DNA of 64,000 nt from Glycocaulis alkaliphilus (GCF_004000605.1 NZ_CP018911.1:1798001-1862000), one strand, 5' to 3'; counted from the first letter of the stretch, positions 1 to 10,823 are shown. The notes: generated by a model not told the origin, from the sequence alone. Numbers and translations: made by a program.

Positions 1-689
1 AACGCCTTCTTCGCGAACTGGCTGATCTCTTCGTCCTCGGCGGGGAGGATACGGTCCACCATCTCCACCACGGTCACTTTGGAACCCAGCGTGGAATAGA
101 AGCTGGCAAACTCCATCCCGATTGCGCCGGAACCGATGACGAGGATGGATTTGGGCAGCGCGTCCGGCACCATGGCTTCCTTGTAGGTCCAGATGGTCTT
201 GCCGTCCGGCTCAAGGCCTGCTGCCGGAATGGTGCGCGCGCGCGCGCCGGTGGCCAGGATGACGTGTTTGGCTTCGTAGGTGGCGCTCTTGCCGTCCTTG
301 CCCTTCACGACGACTTTAGGGGCCTTGGAGCCCTTTTCCAGCTTCGCCTCGCCGTCAATGACGGTGACCTTGTTCTTCTTCAGGAGGTGGCCCACCCCGC
401 CCGACAGCCGCCCGGCGACCTTGCGGGAGCGCTTGACGATGGCCTCGATGTCAAAGCGCACATTGTCCGCCTTCAGGCCAAACTCCTCGGCGCGCTGGAA
501 GAGATGGTAGATGTCGGAGGTGCGAAGCAGCGCCTTGGTGGGGATACAGCCCCAGTTCAGGCAGATGCCGCCCAGGTGCTCGCGCTCCACCACGGCCGTT
601 TTCAGCCCCAGCTGGCTCGCGCGTATCGCGGCGACATAGCCGCCCGGCCCGCCGCCAATGACGATGAGATCAAACTGGGAATCGGCCAC
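1..689 (-). CDS. lpdA: Dihydrolipoamide dehydrogenase (E3), C-terminus cut by window edge
   Basis: FAD/NAD-dependent E3 subunit that reoxidises dihydrolipoyl groups of the pyruvate dehydrogenase complex in the cytoplasm. About 229 N-terminal residues are visible. The N-terminus has the FAD dinucleotide-binding motif GGGPGG (residues 12-17) and the redox-active disulfide CLNWGC (C43/C48) followed by IPTK. A second nucleotide-binding motif GSGAIG lies near residue 185. The start is GTG at 689, chosen because AAAGGA lies just upstream and because the protein then begins a few residues before the FAD motif, as is usual. It is the last visible gene of the PDH operon, 27 bases after the thioesterase gene. 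Family is certain; assignment to PDH rather than 2-oxoglutarate dehydrogenase rests on the operon. Confidence 0.95.
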   Translation of the reverse strand, partial: MADSQFDLIVIGGGPGGYVAAIRASQLGLKTAVVEREHLGGICLNWGCIPTKALLRTSDIYHLFQRAEEFGLKADNVRFDIEAIVKRSRKVAGRLSGGVGHLLKKNKVTVIDGEAKLEKGSKAPKVVVKGKDGKSATYEAKHVILATGARARTIPAAGLEPDGKTIWTYKEAMVPDALPKSILVIGSGAIGMEFASFYSTLGSKVTVVEMVDRILPAEDEEISQFAKKA

Positions 690-716
690 GGCCCTGTCCT
701 TTCACCTCTATGCGGC

Positions 717-1529
717 TCAACTGGCCGCAACGTTCTTCTGTCTTGCCACCAGCGCGGGAGCGGGTGACGGCTTGCCGTACTCATCAACAGCCACGATGAC
801 AAACTCGGCCCGCGCCACCGTGCGCCTATCGCCGCTCATCAGGTTTTCGGCGTCCATCTGCACGCCGACCCGCATCGAGGTACGCCCCACATCAATGACT
901 TCGGAATGCAGGTCGATCATCTCGCCTTCATGGGCGGGCTTTTCAAAGCTGATCTTGTCGGAGGCTGCCATGGTGACATTCATCCGGGCGTGCCGGTAGG
1001 CGGCGATCACCGCCGCCTTGCCCATGCGCTCCATCGCGCCGCCGCCATAAAGACGCCCCAGATGATCGGTGTCGCCGGGGAAGATGATCTCCACCATGCG
1101 GCTGGCGCCGTTGGAGGGGTCCAGCTCCGGCAGGCGCGTGCGCGGCACGGGCGGCAGAGCCTCCGGGTTCTCCCTGCGGTCCGCCGCGACCATGACGAAC
1201 TCACCTTCGGTACAACGATGGCGTTCGCCGGTGAGCATGTCTTCGGCGTCCAGCTGCACGCGCACGCTCAGCGAATGATGGCCCACCATGCGCACCTGGC
1301 CGGTCAGCTCCAGAAGATGGCCGAGGCGCGCGGGCGCGCGAAACTCGATCTTGTCTGAGGAGGCCGTCACGAAGGGCCGGCGGGCATGACGCGCGGCAAC
1401 CAGAAAGGCCACCTTGTCCATATGCGCCATCGCCGTGCCGCCAAACAGGCTGCCCTGGTGGTTGGTCTGCTGCGGGAAGACCAGATCGCACAGGCGGATG
1501 GCGCTGTCAGGGCTGGGTTGGATGGCCAT
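717..1529 (-). CDS. Double-hotdog acyl-CoA thioesterase (YciA/ACOT7-like)
   Basis: Predicted cytoplasmic acyl-CoA thioester hydrolase of 270 residues made of two hotdog domains, about 8-118 and 143-255. The first carries a TNHQG...LFGG...HMD signature with N23 and D38, the positions of the catalytic Asn/Asp in YciA-type enzymes. In the second the equivalent positions read D155 and G170 (TDHLG...YGGG...ERMG), so only the first repeat looks catalytically competent by its own residues. The ATG at 1529 directly abuts the TAG of pdhC, so translation is probably coupled. Its place between pdhC and lpdA suggests a link to acetyl-CoA or other acyl-CoA handling, but the substrate is not deducible. Confidence 0.85.
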   Translation of the reverse strand: MAIQPSPDSAIRLCDLVFPQQTNHQGSLFGGTAMAHMDKVAFLVAARHARRPFVTASSDKIEFRAPARLGHLLELTGQVRMVGHHSLSVRVQLDAEDMLTGERHRCTEGEFVMVAADRRENPEALPPVPRTRLPELDPSNGASRMVEIIFPGDTDHLGRLYGGGAMERMGKAAVIAAYRHARMNVTMAASDKISFEKPAHEGEMIDLHSEVIDVGRTSMRVGVQMDAENLMSGDRRTVARAEFVIVAVDEYGKPSPAPALVARQKNVAAS

Positions 1530-2894
1530 CTAGAGCAACATCGTCACCGGATCTTCGACGAGCGGCTTTAGCGCGGCGAGGAATTTCGCGCCCGCCGCGC
1601 CATCGACCACGCGGTGATCGCAGGTCAGCGTGACCGTCATAACCGTCGCGATAGCCAGCGCATCATTCTTGACCACAGGGCGCTTCTCCCCTGCCCCGAC
1701 GGACAGGATCATGCCTTGCGGCTCGTTGATGATGGAAGCGAATGACTTGATGCCCATCATACCGAGATTGGAGATGGAGAAGGTGCCGCCCTGGAACTCT
1801 TCCGGCTTCAGCTTGCGCTCGCGCGCACGGGCGGCGAGGTCTTTCATCTCTTCGGAGATTTTCGCGAGCCCCTTGGTCTCCGCCTTTTTGATCACCGGCG
1901 TGATCAGCCCGCCCTCAATGGCGACGGCGACGGCCACATCGGCGTGTTTGTGCATGACCAGCCCCTCATCGGTATAGCTGGCATTGCTTTCAGGAACGCG
2001 GATGAGCGCCAGCGCACAGGCGCGGATCAGCATGTCATTGACCGACACCTTCACGCCTTCCGGTGCTTTGGCGTTGAGCTCGGAGCGCAGTTTCAGCAGC
2101 GCATCCAGCTCCAGATCAATGCTCAGCGGGAAGTGCGGCACATCGCGGAAGCTTGCCGTCATGCGGCGCGCGATGGTCTTGCGCATGCCGTCGAGCGGCA
2201 CGACTTCGTAACTGCCCTCTTCCAGATTGAGGCTCGCCACGCTGATCTTGCCGGGCTCGGTCTTGGCGGGCGCGTCTTTCTTGTCCTGCGCCGCGTCTTT
2301 CTTCGCTGCCTTGGAAACGCCTTGCGACAGCGCGGCTTCCACATCGCGCTTCACGATGCGGCCATTGGGGCCAGAGCCCTCCAGATCGCTCAAGTCCAGC
2401 CCTTCCTGCTCGGCCATGCGCTTTGCCAGCGGCGAGGCCTTGAGGCGGGAGTCTTTACCCCCTTTGGCTGAACTCCCGGACGCGCTTTTGGCGCGATCCG
2501 GGACCTCGTTCTTGTCCTGCTGCCGGCCCCGGCTCTCGCTGCGCTCGGCCGGGGGTTCAGACGATTTCGGCTCCTTACCCTTGCCCTCATCCTTGGGAGC
2601 AGGCTTTTGCGAACCGGCAGACTGCGCACTTTTAAGCGCGCTCTCATCCTCGCCCTCTTCCAGCAGCACGGCGATAACGGCATTGACCTTCACGCCTTCA
2701 CTGCCTTCCTCGACGAGGATCTTGCCGACCCGGCCCTCGTCGACGGCTTCGACCTCCATGGTGGCCTTGTCGGTCTCGATCTCGGCGATCACATCGCCGG
2801 ATTTCACCTCATCGCCTTCTTTGACGAGCCAGCGCGAGAGCGTGCCTTCCTCCATGGTCGGCGAGAGTGCGGGCATCAGGACTTCAATGGGCAT
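1530..2894 (-). CDS. pdhC: Pyruvate dehydrogenase E2, dihydrolipoamide acetyltransferase
   Basis: Core subunit of the PDH complex that transfers the acetyl group from lipoyl-lysine to CoA. The 454 residues hold one N-terminal lipoyl domain (1-80, lipoylated Lys in ETDKATME, K43), a flexible Lys/Ser/Glu/Pro-rich linker (about 82-150), a peripheral subunit-binding domain (about 152-190, [12 protein letters not shown]) and the catalytic domain (about 215-454) with DHRVVDG (H427, D431). The start ATG has GGAGCTGATA upstream. The lipoyl domain is almost identical to that of the neighbouring pdhB. The linker contains two DNA palindromes listed separately, which look like in-frame repeat insertions. 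Confidence 0.97.
   Translation of the reverse strand: MPIEVLMPALSPTMEEGTLSRWLVKEGDEVKSGDVIAEIETDKATMEVEAVDEGRVGKILVEEGSEGVKVNAVIAVLLEEGEDESALKSAQSAGSQKPAPKDEGKGKEPKSSEPPAERSESRGRQQDKNEVPDRAKSASGSSAKGGKDSRLKASPLAKRMAEQEGLDLSDLEGSGPNGRIVKRDVEAALSQGVSKAAKKDAAQDKKDAPAKTEPGKISVASLNLEEGSYEVVPLDGMRKTIARRMTASFRDVPHFPLSIDLELDALLKLRSELNAKAPEGVKVSVNDMLIRACALALIRVPESNASYTDEGLVMHKHADVAVAVAIEGGLITPVIKKAETKGLAKISEEMKDLAARARERKLKPEEFQGGTFSISNLGMMGIKSFASIINEPQGMILSVGAGEKRPVVKNDALAIATVMTVTLTCDHRVVDGAAGAKFLAALKPLVEDPVTMLL
2474..2503. repeat. Palindromic element inside the pdhC linker (second)
   Basis: The arms TCCCGGA-CGCGC and GCGCG-a-TCCGGGA flank a TTTTG loop, giving a 12-base stem with one bulge. It encodes linker residues about 131-140 of E2 ([10 protein letters not shown]). 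A dispersed palindromic repeat fixed in frame is my interpretation; the palindrome itself is plain in the sequence. Confidence 0.55.
2527..2554. repeat. Palindromic element inside the pdhC linker (first)
   Basis: The arms CCCCGGC and GCCGGGG are separated by 14 bases (tctcgctgcgctcg). It encodes E2 linker residues about 113-122 ([10 protein letters not shown]). The loop resembles intergenic palindromes I associate with alphaproteobacterial genomes, so insertion in frame is plausible but unproven. Confidence 0.5.
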
Positions 2895-2942
2895 TATCAG
2901 CTCCGCTGGATCGTACGGCGTGGGAAACGAGGGTATCGATCA

Positions 2943-3203
2943 TCAGTTCGCTATCCCGCCACGCGGGGTATCAGTGGGATTGTTTATCTCGGCCTGAAAC
3001 AGGCCCAGCATCTCGTTTAACGCAGCATCAGGACTCGTAGCCTTTCCCGTCTGAGCCAGTGCTATCGCCATATGCCGGGAAAAGTCGGCCAGCAGAATGC
3101 CCGCATGGCTGCCGCTCTCTATCACCCCGGTATCGATATGCACGGTGACGTCGCCGTCATCGGCAAGAAAAGCGACGAAGAAGGGGGAAGCATCCTGCCT
3201 CAT
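2943..3203 (-). CDS. Small DUF5076-like protein in the PDH operon
   Basis: A protein of 86 residues, with no signal peptide and no membrane segment. It has an N-terminal half with alternating beta-like stretches (FFVAFLADDGDVTVHID) and a C-terminal helix-rich half (HMAIALAQTG...LNEMLGLFQAEI). It resembles DUF5076 proteins found beside PDH genes in alphaproteobacteria; that assignment is from memory and not certain. It starts 5 bases after the pdhB stop and ends 48 bases before pdhC, so it is co-transcribed with them. No function is known; an accessory role for PDH is only suggested by position. Confidence 0.7.
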   Translation of the reverse strand: MRQDASPFFVAFLADDGDVTVHIDTGVIESGSHAGILLADFSRHMAIALAQTGKATSPDAALNEMLGLFQAEINNPTDTPRGGIAN

Positions 3204-3208
3204 AGCAC

Positions 3209-4627
3209 CTACTCCGCGTAAGTGACGGCTTTGACCGCCTTGATGATGTCATCGACACCCGGCAGTGCGAGCTTTTCAAGGTTCGCGGCGTAGGGCAGCG
3301 GTACATCTTCCTGATGCACACGCGCGGGCGGTGCATCGAGATAATCGAACGCCTCTGCGGTCACGACGGCGGCGATTTCCGCGCCCACGCCCATCCGGCC
3401 CCAGCCCTCTTCGGCGCAGACGATGCGGTTGGTCTTCTTCACGCTTTCAACCACCGTGTCGGTGTCCAGCGGGCGCAGGGTGCGCAGATCGATGACCTCG
3501 CACTCAATGCCTTCTTCAGCCAGCTTCTCAGCCGCCTGCAGGGCAAAGCCGACCATGCGCGAATGCGCCGTAATGGTGCAGTCCGTGCCCTCGCGGCGGA
3601 TTTTCGCCTTGCCGATGGGCAGCACCCAGTCGTCCACATCCGGCACATCAAAGCTCTCGCCATAGATGAGCTCGTGTTCGAGGAACACGACCGGATTCGG
3701 ATCGCGGATCGCGGCTTTCAGGAGGCCCTTGGCGTCCGCCGCATCATAGGGCGCGACGACTTTCAGACCGGGCACATTGGCATACCAGGCCGAATAGTCC
3801 TGGCTGTGCTGCGCGCCGACGCGGCTGGCCGCACTGTTCGGCCCGCGGAACACGATGGGACAGCCCATCTGCCCGCCGGACATGTAGAGCGTTTTGGCTG
3901 CCGAGTTGATGATGTGGTCAATCGCCTGCATGGCGAAGTTGAAGGTCATGAATTCGACGACCGGTTTCAGCCCCGCAAACGCCGCGCCCACACCAACGCC
4001 CGCAAAGCCGTGCTCGGTGATCGGGGTGTCAACGACACGCTTGGCTCCGAACTCTTCCAGCAGGCCGCGCGTGACCTTGTAGGCGCCCTGATATTCGGCG
4101 ACCTCCTCGCCCATGACGAAGACGCTCTCGTCGCGGCGCATTTCCTCGGCCATCGCATCACGCAGCGCGTCGCGTACCGTGGTGGAGACCATCTTGGTGC
4201 CTTCAGGGATTTCCGGGTCTTTCAGGGGGGAGGAGGATTTCCCCCCTCCGCTTCGCTTACGCTCAGCACCTCCCCCGTGAACGGGGGAGGAAACCTCATC
4301 GTCGTCCTTCTTTCCTCCCCCGTTCACGGGGGAGGTGTCCGCCTTGGCGGACGGAGGGGGGGATTCTATAGCCTCATCGCTCTCGCCTTCCTCTTTCAGG
4401 ATCGCGATGGGCGCATTGACCTTCACGCCTTCACTGCCTTCTTCGACCAGCAGCTTGGCAACAATGCCTTCCTCGACGGCTTCCACCTCCATGGTGGCCT
4501 TGTCGGTCTCGATCTCGGCGATCACATCGCCGGATTTGACCTCATCGCCTTCCTTGACGAGCCAGCGGGCGAGCGTGCCTTCCTCCATCGTGGGAGAGAG
4601 AGCGGGCATGAGAACTTCGATAGGCAT
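3209..4627 (-). CDS. pdhB: Pyruvate dehydrogenase E1 beta subunit with N-terminal lipoyl domain
   Basis: The beta half of the thiamine-diphosphate E1 that decarboxylates pyruvate. The protein has 472 residues. Residues 1-80 form a lipoyl domain (ETDKATME, K43), an arrangement known for alphaproteobacterial E1-beta. Residues about 147-472 are the transketolase-like E1-beta body ([20 protein letters not shown], then the C-terminal region with [10 protein letters not shown]). The linker (about 81-145) is unusual: residues 89-134 are encoded by two palindromic repeats in opposite orientation, giving Gly-rich SPVNGGG and SPVHGGG strings. ATG at 4627 overlaps the stop of the upstream NTF2-like gene (TGATG), indicating coupled translation. 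Confidence 0.97.
   Translation of the reverse strand: MPIEVLMPALSPTMEEGTLARWLVKEGDEVKSGDVIAEIETDKATMEVEAVEEGIVAKLLVEEGSEGVKVNAPIAILKEEGESDEAIESPPPSAKADTSPVNGGGKKDDDEVSSPVHGGGAERKRSGGGKSSSPLKDPEIPEGTKMVSTTVRDALRDAMAEEMRRDESVFVMGEEVAEYQGAYKVTRGLLEEFGAKRVVDTPITEHGFAGVGVGAAFAGLKPVVEFMTFNFAMQAIDHIINSAAKTLYMSGGQMGCPIVFRGPNSAASRVGAQHSQDYSAWYANVPGLKVVAPYDAADAKGLLKAAIRDPNPVVFLEHELIYGESFDVPDVDDWVLPIGKAKIRREGTDCTITAHSRMVGFALQAAEKLAEEGIECEVIDLRTLRPLDTDTVVESVKKTNRIVCAEEGWGRMGVGAEIAAVVTAEAFDYLDAPPARVHQEDVPLPYAANLEKLALPGVDDIIKAVKAVTYAE
4234..4290 (-). repeat. Palindromic repeat copy A, in frame within pdhB
   Basis: Read on the minus strand it begins with a hairpin of arms CCTCCCCC and GGGGGAGG (loop GTTCAC), then TG, a variable stretch and CGGAGGGGGG. 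It encodes pdhB residues about 113-131 ([16 protein letters not shown]). It is inverted relative to copy B, 23 bases away, and belongs to the same family as the two copies at 47945-48051. Confidence 0.85.
4314..4366 (+). repeat. Palindromic repeat copy B, in frame within pdhB
   Basis: On the plus strand: arms CCTCCCCC / GGGGGAGG around GTTCAC, then a second stem GTCCGCC-tt-GGCGGAC and the tail GGAGGGGGGGATT. The pdhB strand reads through it as residues about 88-105 ([18 protein letters not shown]). Together with copy A it adds roughly 46 residues to the linker. Confidence 0.85.
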
Positions 4628-5025
4628 CAGGCGGCCTCAGGTTTGAAAGTGAGCGCGTGCTCGCGCATACGCATGGCAAACTCGGTCAGGGTGTTGAGCG
4701 GGCGGATCAGGACCTCCAGCCGCGTCATGCGGCCTTCGCTGTCCAGCGTGATCTTGTCAAAACCGACAAGGCCCTTGCCGCCAACCGTCCCGGTGAATTC
4801 CAGCAATATCTCATCGCCATCGATCCATTCGCGGCGATAGGCGAAGTCATCGATAGCGGCGATCACGCCGGCAAGGATGTGGACGACATAGGCCTTGTCT
4901 GCGCTCGGCTTCCACACCACCGGGGAATGCAGTTCGCACCCGTCCGCGATGATCGCGGACATAGCGCTGGCATCCTTGGCGGCCACGGCCTCGTGCCAGG
5001 CCTTGAGGAAGGCGCGGGCCGTCAT
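4627..5025 (-). CDS. NTF2/SnoaL-like protein between pdhA and pdhB
   Basis: A cytoplasmic protein of 132 residues with the pattern of the NTF2/SnoaL fold: an N-terminal helix with [20 protein letters not shown], a central beta region ([21 protein letters not shown]) and C-terminal strands ending RLEVLIRPL. Such proteins are small-molecule-binding or isomerase/hydrolase-like, and the substrate cannot be told. Its start overlaps the pdhA stop by four bases (ATGA) and its stop overlaps the pdhB start by one (TGATG), so it is translationally locked between the two E1 subunits. That makes a PDH-related role likely but unproven. Confidence 0.85.
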   Translation of the reverse strand: MTARAFLKAWHEAVAAKDASAMSAIIADGCELHSPVVWKPSADKAYVVHILAGVIAAIDDFAYRREWIDGDEILLEFTGTVGGKGLVGFDKITLDSEGRMTRLEVLIRPLNTLTEFAMRMREHALTFKPEAA

Positions 5026-6050
5026 GCGTCAGCCTCGATCAGCACGTCGGTGTAGAGCTCGGAAGGATCCGGCTCAGGGCTCGACTGGGAGAAATCCGCC
5101 GATTCCTGGACGATCTTCTTGATCTCTTTTTCCATCTCTTTGAGCTGGTCCTCGGTGGCGAACTTGCCTTCGAGAATGCGCTTGCGGGCGAGATCGATCG
5201 GATCCTTGTGCTCGCGATACTCGTTCACCTCGTCGCGGGTGCGGTACTTGGCCGGGTCGGACATGGAGTGGCCGCGATAGCGGTAGGTCTTCATCTCCAG
5301 AATGTACGGCCCCTTGCCGGAGCGGGCGTGCTCCACGGCCTTTTTTGCGGCTTCATAGACGGCATTCACATCCATCCCGTCGACTTCCTCGCCGGGAATG
5401 TTGAACGACACGCCGCGCTTGTAGAGATGGGTTTCGGATGAGGAGCGCTTCACGCTCGTGCCCATGGCGTACTGGTTGTTCTCGATGATGTAGATCACCG
5501 GAAGGTTCCAGATCTTGGCCATGTTGAAGCTCTCATAGACCTGGCCCTGATTGGCGGCGCCGTCCCCGAAATAGGTGGCGCACACCTTGCCGTCGCCGCG
5601 ATAGGCATTGGCGAAGGCCAGACCGGTGCCGAGCGAGACTTGCGCGCCGACAATGCCGTGCCCGCCGAAGAACTGCTTCTCGCGGCTGAACATGTGCATG
5701 GAGCCGCCCTTGCCGCGCGAATAGCCCCCTTCCCTGCCCGTCAGCTCGGCCATCACGCCATTGGCGGTCATGCCAGCGGCCAGCATATGCCCGTGATCGC
5801 GATAGCCGGTGATCACCTGATCGCCTTCGCGCAGCGCGCTCTGCACGCCAACCACAACCGCTTCCTGACCGATATAGAGATGGCAGAAGCCGGCAATCAG
5901 ACCCATGCCGTAAAGCTGGCCCGCCTTCTCCTCGAAGCGGCGGATCAGCAGCATGTCGCGATACCACGCGATATACTCGTCTGCGCCGGGCCCTGCGGGC
6001 TTCTTGGCGCGGGCGGTCGATTTGGAGGAGGCAGATTGCCGAGCGGCCAT
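5022..6050 (-). CDS. pdhA: Pyruvate dehydrogenase E1 alpha subunit
   Basis: The alpha half of the thiamine-diphosphate-dependent E1 of PDH; 342 residues, the normal length. The diphosphate/Mg-binding motif runs from GDGAANQG (162-169) to ENN (190-192). The phosphorylation-loop region HSMSDPAKYR (261-270) is conserved. The N-terminal 20 residues are Ala/Lys/Ser-rich and disordered-looking, perhaps a complex-docking tail. ATG at 6050 gives the usual N-terminus. No strong Shine-Dalgarno is visible (GTGAAG). First gene of the pdhA-NTF2-pdhB-DUF5076-pdhC-thioesterase-lpdA operon; the promoter should lie in 6051-6182. Confidence 0.97.
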   Translation of the reverse strand: MAARQSASSKSTARAKKPAGPGADEYIAWYRDMLLIRRFEEKAGQLYGMGLIAGFCHLYIGQEAVVVGVQSALREGDQVITGYRDHGHMLAAGMTANGVMAELTGREGGYSRGKGGSMHMFSREKQFFGGHGIVGAQVSLGTGLAFANAYRGDGKVCATYFGDGAANQGQVYESFNMAKIWNLPVIYIIENNQYAMGTSVKRSSSETHLYKRGVSFNIPGEEVDGMDVNAVYEAAKKAVEHARSGKGPYILEMKTYRYRGHSMSDPAKYRTRDEVNEYREHKDPIDLARKRILEGKFATEDQLKEMEKEIKKIVQESADFSQSSPEPDPSELYTDVLIEADA

Positions 6051-6182
6051 ACTTCACACGCGAAATAATATCGCGCTCCCTTGTCAAGAACTCATGCGGG
6101 AGTATCAGACGGACGCCTGCCGGGTAAAGCCTGAAACGGAAGTTTTGCGCATGCGAAGAAGCGCGCTGCAGCGCAGCAATGC

Positions 6183-6497
6183 TCAGTATGCGATGGGTTG
6201 CGGCTCGAGGCGCACAATGATCTCGTGGGGATGAGCGAAGTTCAGCACCACCCGCGCACGCTCTTCCACATAATCAAGATCAAGCTCGCCAGAGTTCGGC
6301 GAGAGCCGGGCGGCGCGGTCTTCGAGCCGGATGCGCTCGGCGCGCACCTCTGCCAGCTCCGCCTCAGCCTGGGCGATGCGTGCAGCCACTGTTGCCTGTT
6401 GCACAAAGCCGCGCTCGGAGAAGAAGGCGTGATGGGCCACATAGCCCAGCACTCCGACCATCAAGCCTATCAGAATGAAGCGCTTCAGCGCGTTCAT
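6183..6497 (-). CDS. ftsB: Septum formation initiator FtsB/DivIC family
   Basis: Small bitopic inner-membrane division protein of 104 residues. A short cytoplasmic start (MNALKRF) is followed by one membrane segment (about 6-24) and a periplasmic coiled coil (about 32-65, AEAELAEVRAERIRLEDRAARL), the layout of FtsB, which links FtsQ/FtsL to FtsW-FtsI activation. I chose ATG at 6497 over the ATG at 6509 because GGAGGCGGGA stands immediately upstream of it. It follows eno, the same order as eno-ftsB in many proteobacteria. The 107-base gap contains a GANTC-bearing inverted repeat. Confidence 0.88.
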   Translation of the reverse strand: MNALKRFILIGLMVGVLGYVAHHAFFSERGFVQQATVAARIAQAEAELAEVRAERIRLEDRAARLSPNSGELDLDYVEERARVVLNFAHPHEIIVRLEPQPIAY

Positions 6498-6575
6498 TCC
6501 CGCCTCCATCCACCGTCCGCCTTTTGCGGATCTGACAAATGGAAGCTATCGCGACAGTGTAAAGGAAACGTTAGG

Positions 6576-6599
6576 CGAATCGTTACCCGAGGCGATTCG
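6576..6599. promoter_or_regulatory. Inverted repeat containing two GANTC sites between eno and ftsB
   Basis: Perfect 7-base arms CGAATCG (6576-6582) and CGATTCG (6593-6599) around 10 bases. Each arm holds a GANTC, the CcrM methylation target in cell-cycle-regulated alphaproteobacteria. It could be a methylation-sensitive control site for ftsB or simply a hairpin after eno; there is no good T-run for a terminator on the minus strand. Confidence 0.4.
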
Positions 6600-6604
6600 G
6601 GCTG

Positions 6605-8235
<1,631 letters not shown>

Positions 8236-8309
8236 GGGTCTCTCCTGAACTGGTCGTTTTCAAAAATCGGTCTGGCTCCGCGCGGGACACGCGAAGCAGT
8301 GAGCGGCGG

Positions 8310-8338
8310 GCTATACCTGTTTGCAAACATCAAGGCAA
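8310..8338 (-). promoter_or_regulatory. Candidate sigma70-type promoter for rpmF
   Basis: On the minus strand: -35 TTGCCT (8338-8333), 17-base spacer, -10 TATAGC (8315-8310). The start site would be near 8303, giving a leader of about 68 bases to the rpmF ATG. Confidence 0.5.
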
Positions 8339-8559
8339 CAGGCGTGGTGCGCCAGACAAGGCAGATGTGATCGGGATTCCCGTGATTCGCCGCTCGCTTT
8401 GCGCTATGATCCCTGTTGCGCAGTCCCGCCCGCAGGCCAGACGACATCAAGGCTCGGAACATTTTGTAGAGATGAGTCGGTAGGACCTCTGGCGCGGACT
8501 GCGGTTCTTGTGTTTGCGGTCACGCTCGCACCTTCCCGCGTTTCGTCCTTACCCCCCCT

Positions 8560-8589
8560 CGTCACCCCCACGCAGGTGGAGGTCCAGAG
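8560..8589 (+). repeat. Dispersed palindromic repeat, first copy downstream of pyrG
   Basis: CGTCACCCCCACGCAGG... followed by TGGAGGTCCAGAG. It matches the reverse complement of the copy at 8617-8646 along CGTC, the CGCAGG core and CCAGAG. This is a diverged member of the common proteobacterial CGTCATTCCCGC-type intergenic palindrome. Confidence 0.65.
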
Positions 8590-8616
8590 ATCGTAGGGCA
8601 AAGGCGGTGCATGCCG

Positions 8617-8646
8617 CTCTGGGTTCCCGCCTGCGCGGGAACGACG
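8617..8646 (-). repeat. Dispersed palindromic repeat, second copy downstream of pyrG
   Basis: Perfect stem TTCCCGC (8624-8630) and GCGGGAA (8635-8641) with a 4-base loop, flanked by CTCTGGG and CGACG. It is inverted relative to the copy 27 bases away. Lying 22 bases past the pyrG stop, it may help end pyrG transcription. Confidence 0.75.
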
Positions 8647-8667
8647 ACAAGGAGAGACGCATCCCCC

Positions 8668-10344
<1,677 letters not shown>

Positions 10345-10381
10345 TCACCGCATGTGAGAAAAGCCGGGAAAACGCAGCGCT

Positions 10382-10816
10382 TCAGCCCAGTTGCTGCGAC
10401 AGGAACAGCACCCACAGCCCTGCCAGCGCGAGAAAATTAAGGGTGAATACCGCTCCGCGCAGGGGCACATTGCCGGTGAGCGTCTGAACGGCGGTGTGCA
10501 TTACCCGCCCGGCCACGAAGAGCCAGGCGAGCCATACCATTGCGATTGTGGCCGACTGTGTCGCCCAGAGCGCCAGCACCAGCGGATGGAACAGCATGGG
10601 CGCTTCGAACTGGTTGCGCAGATTGGCCGCGACGCGGGCGCCGCGATCCACATCGCCGCCAGCAAACTGCAGATCGGCATAGGTGCGCGCGCGTGCCCTG
10701 ACAGCCCGCAGGCGCTCGATGGTCAGCCATGCATAGAGAAACGCGACCAAGGCCAGGTGCGCGGCAGCAGGCAGTAAAATGAGACGGGCCTCTGTGTCTG
10801 CGAGAAGCCCGTCCAT
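10382..10816 (-). CDS. MAPEG-family membrane protein
   Basis: Inner-membrane protein of 144 residues with four predicted hydrophobic segments (about 12-32, 70-90, 92-108, 120-142). The first loop carries RARTYADLQFAGGDVDRGARVAANLRNQFEAP, split here only by reading: the NLRNQFE part is characteristic of the MAPEG (eicosanoid/glutathione metabolism) superfamily. Bacterial members are mostly of unknown function. ATG at 10816 was chosen because GGGAGCAG stands directly before it. It starts 7 bases after the secG stop, so it is coupled to secG. Confidence 0.85.
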   Translation of the reverse strand: MDGLLADTEARLILLPAAAHLALVAFLYAWLTIERLRAVRARARTYADLQFAGGDVDRGARVAANLRNQFEAPMLFHPLVLALWATQSATIAMVWLAWLFVAGRVMHTAVQTLTGNVPLRGAVFTLNFLALAGLWVLFLSQQLG

Positions 10817-10823
10817 CTGCTCC

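Larger units (their letters stand above)
8236..8667. other. Intergenic region between pyrG 3' end and rpmF 5' end
   Basis: 432 bases without a credible gene. It holds the rpmF promoter candidate near 8310-8338 and an inverted pair of palindromic repeats at 8560-8646 close to the pyrG stop. Short ORFs here (for example around 8404-8601) are translations of the repeats. I see nothing else. Confidence 0.7.

Noticed and set aside
4201-4370. Frameshift or pseudogene in pdhB
   Set aside because: The unusual linker first looked like a sequencing error, but the frame is continuous through both repeats and both flanking domains are intact.
6061-6087. TTGACA and TATTAT as a pdhA promoter
   Set aside because: TTGACA (6087-6082 on the minus strand) and TATTAT are only 11 bases apart, too close for a sigma70 promoter. 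A promoter must exist in this gap but I cannot place it.
8404-8601. 65-residue ORF in the pyrG-rpmF gap
   Set aside because: It reads through a palindromic repeat (the familiar STCVGVTRG-type translation) and has no ribosome-binding site.
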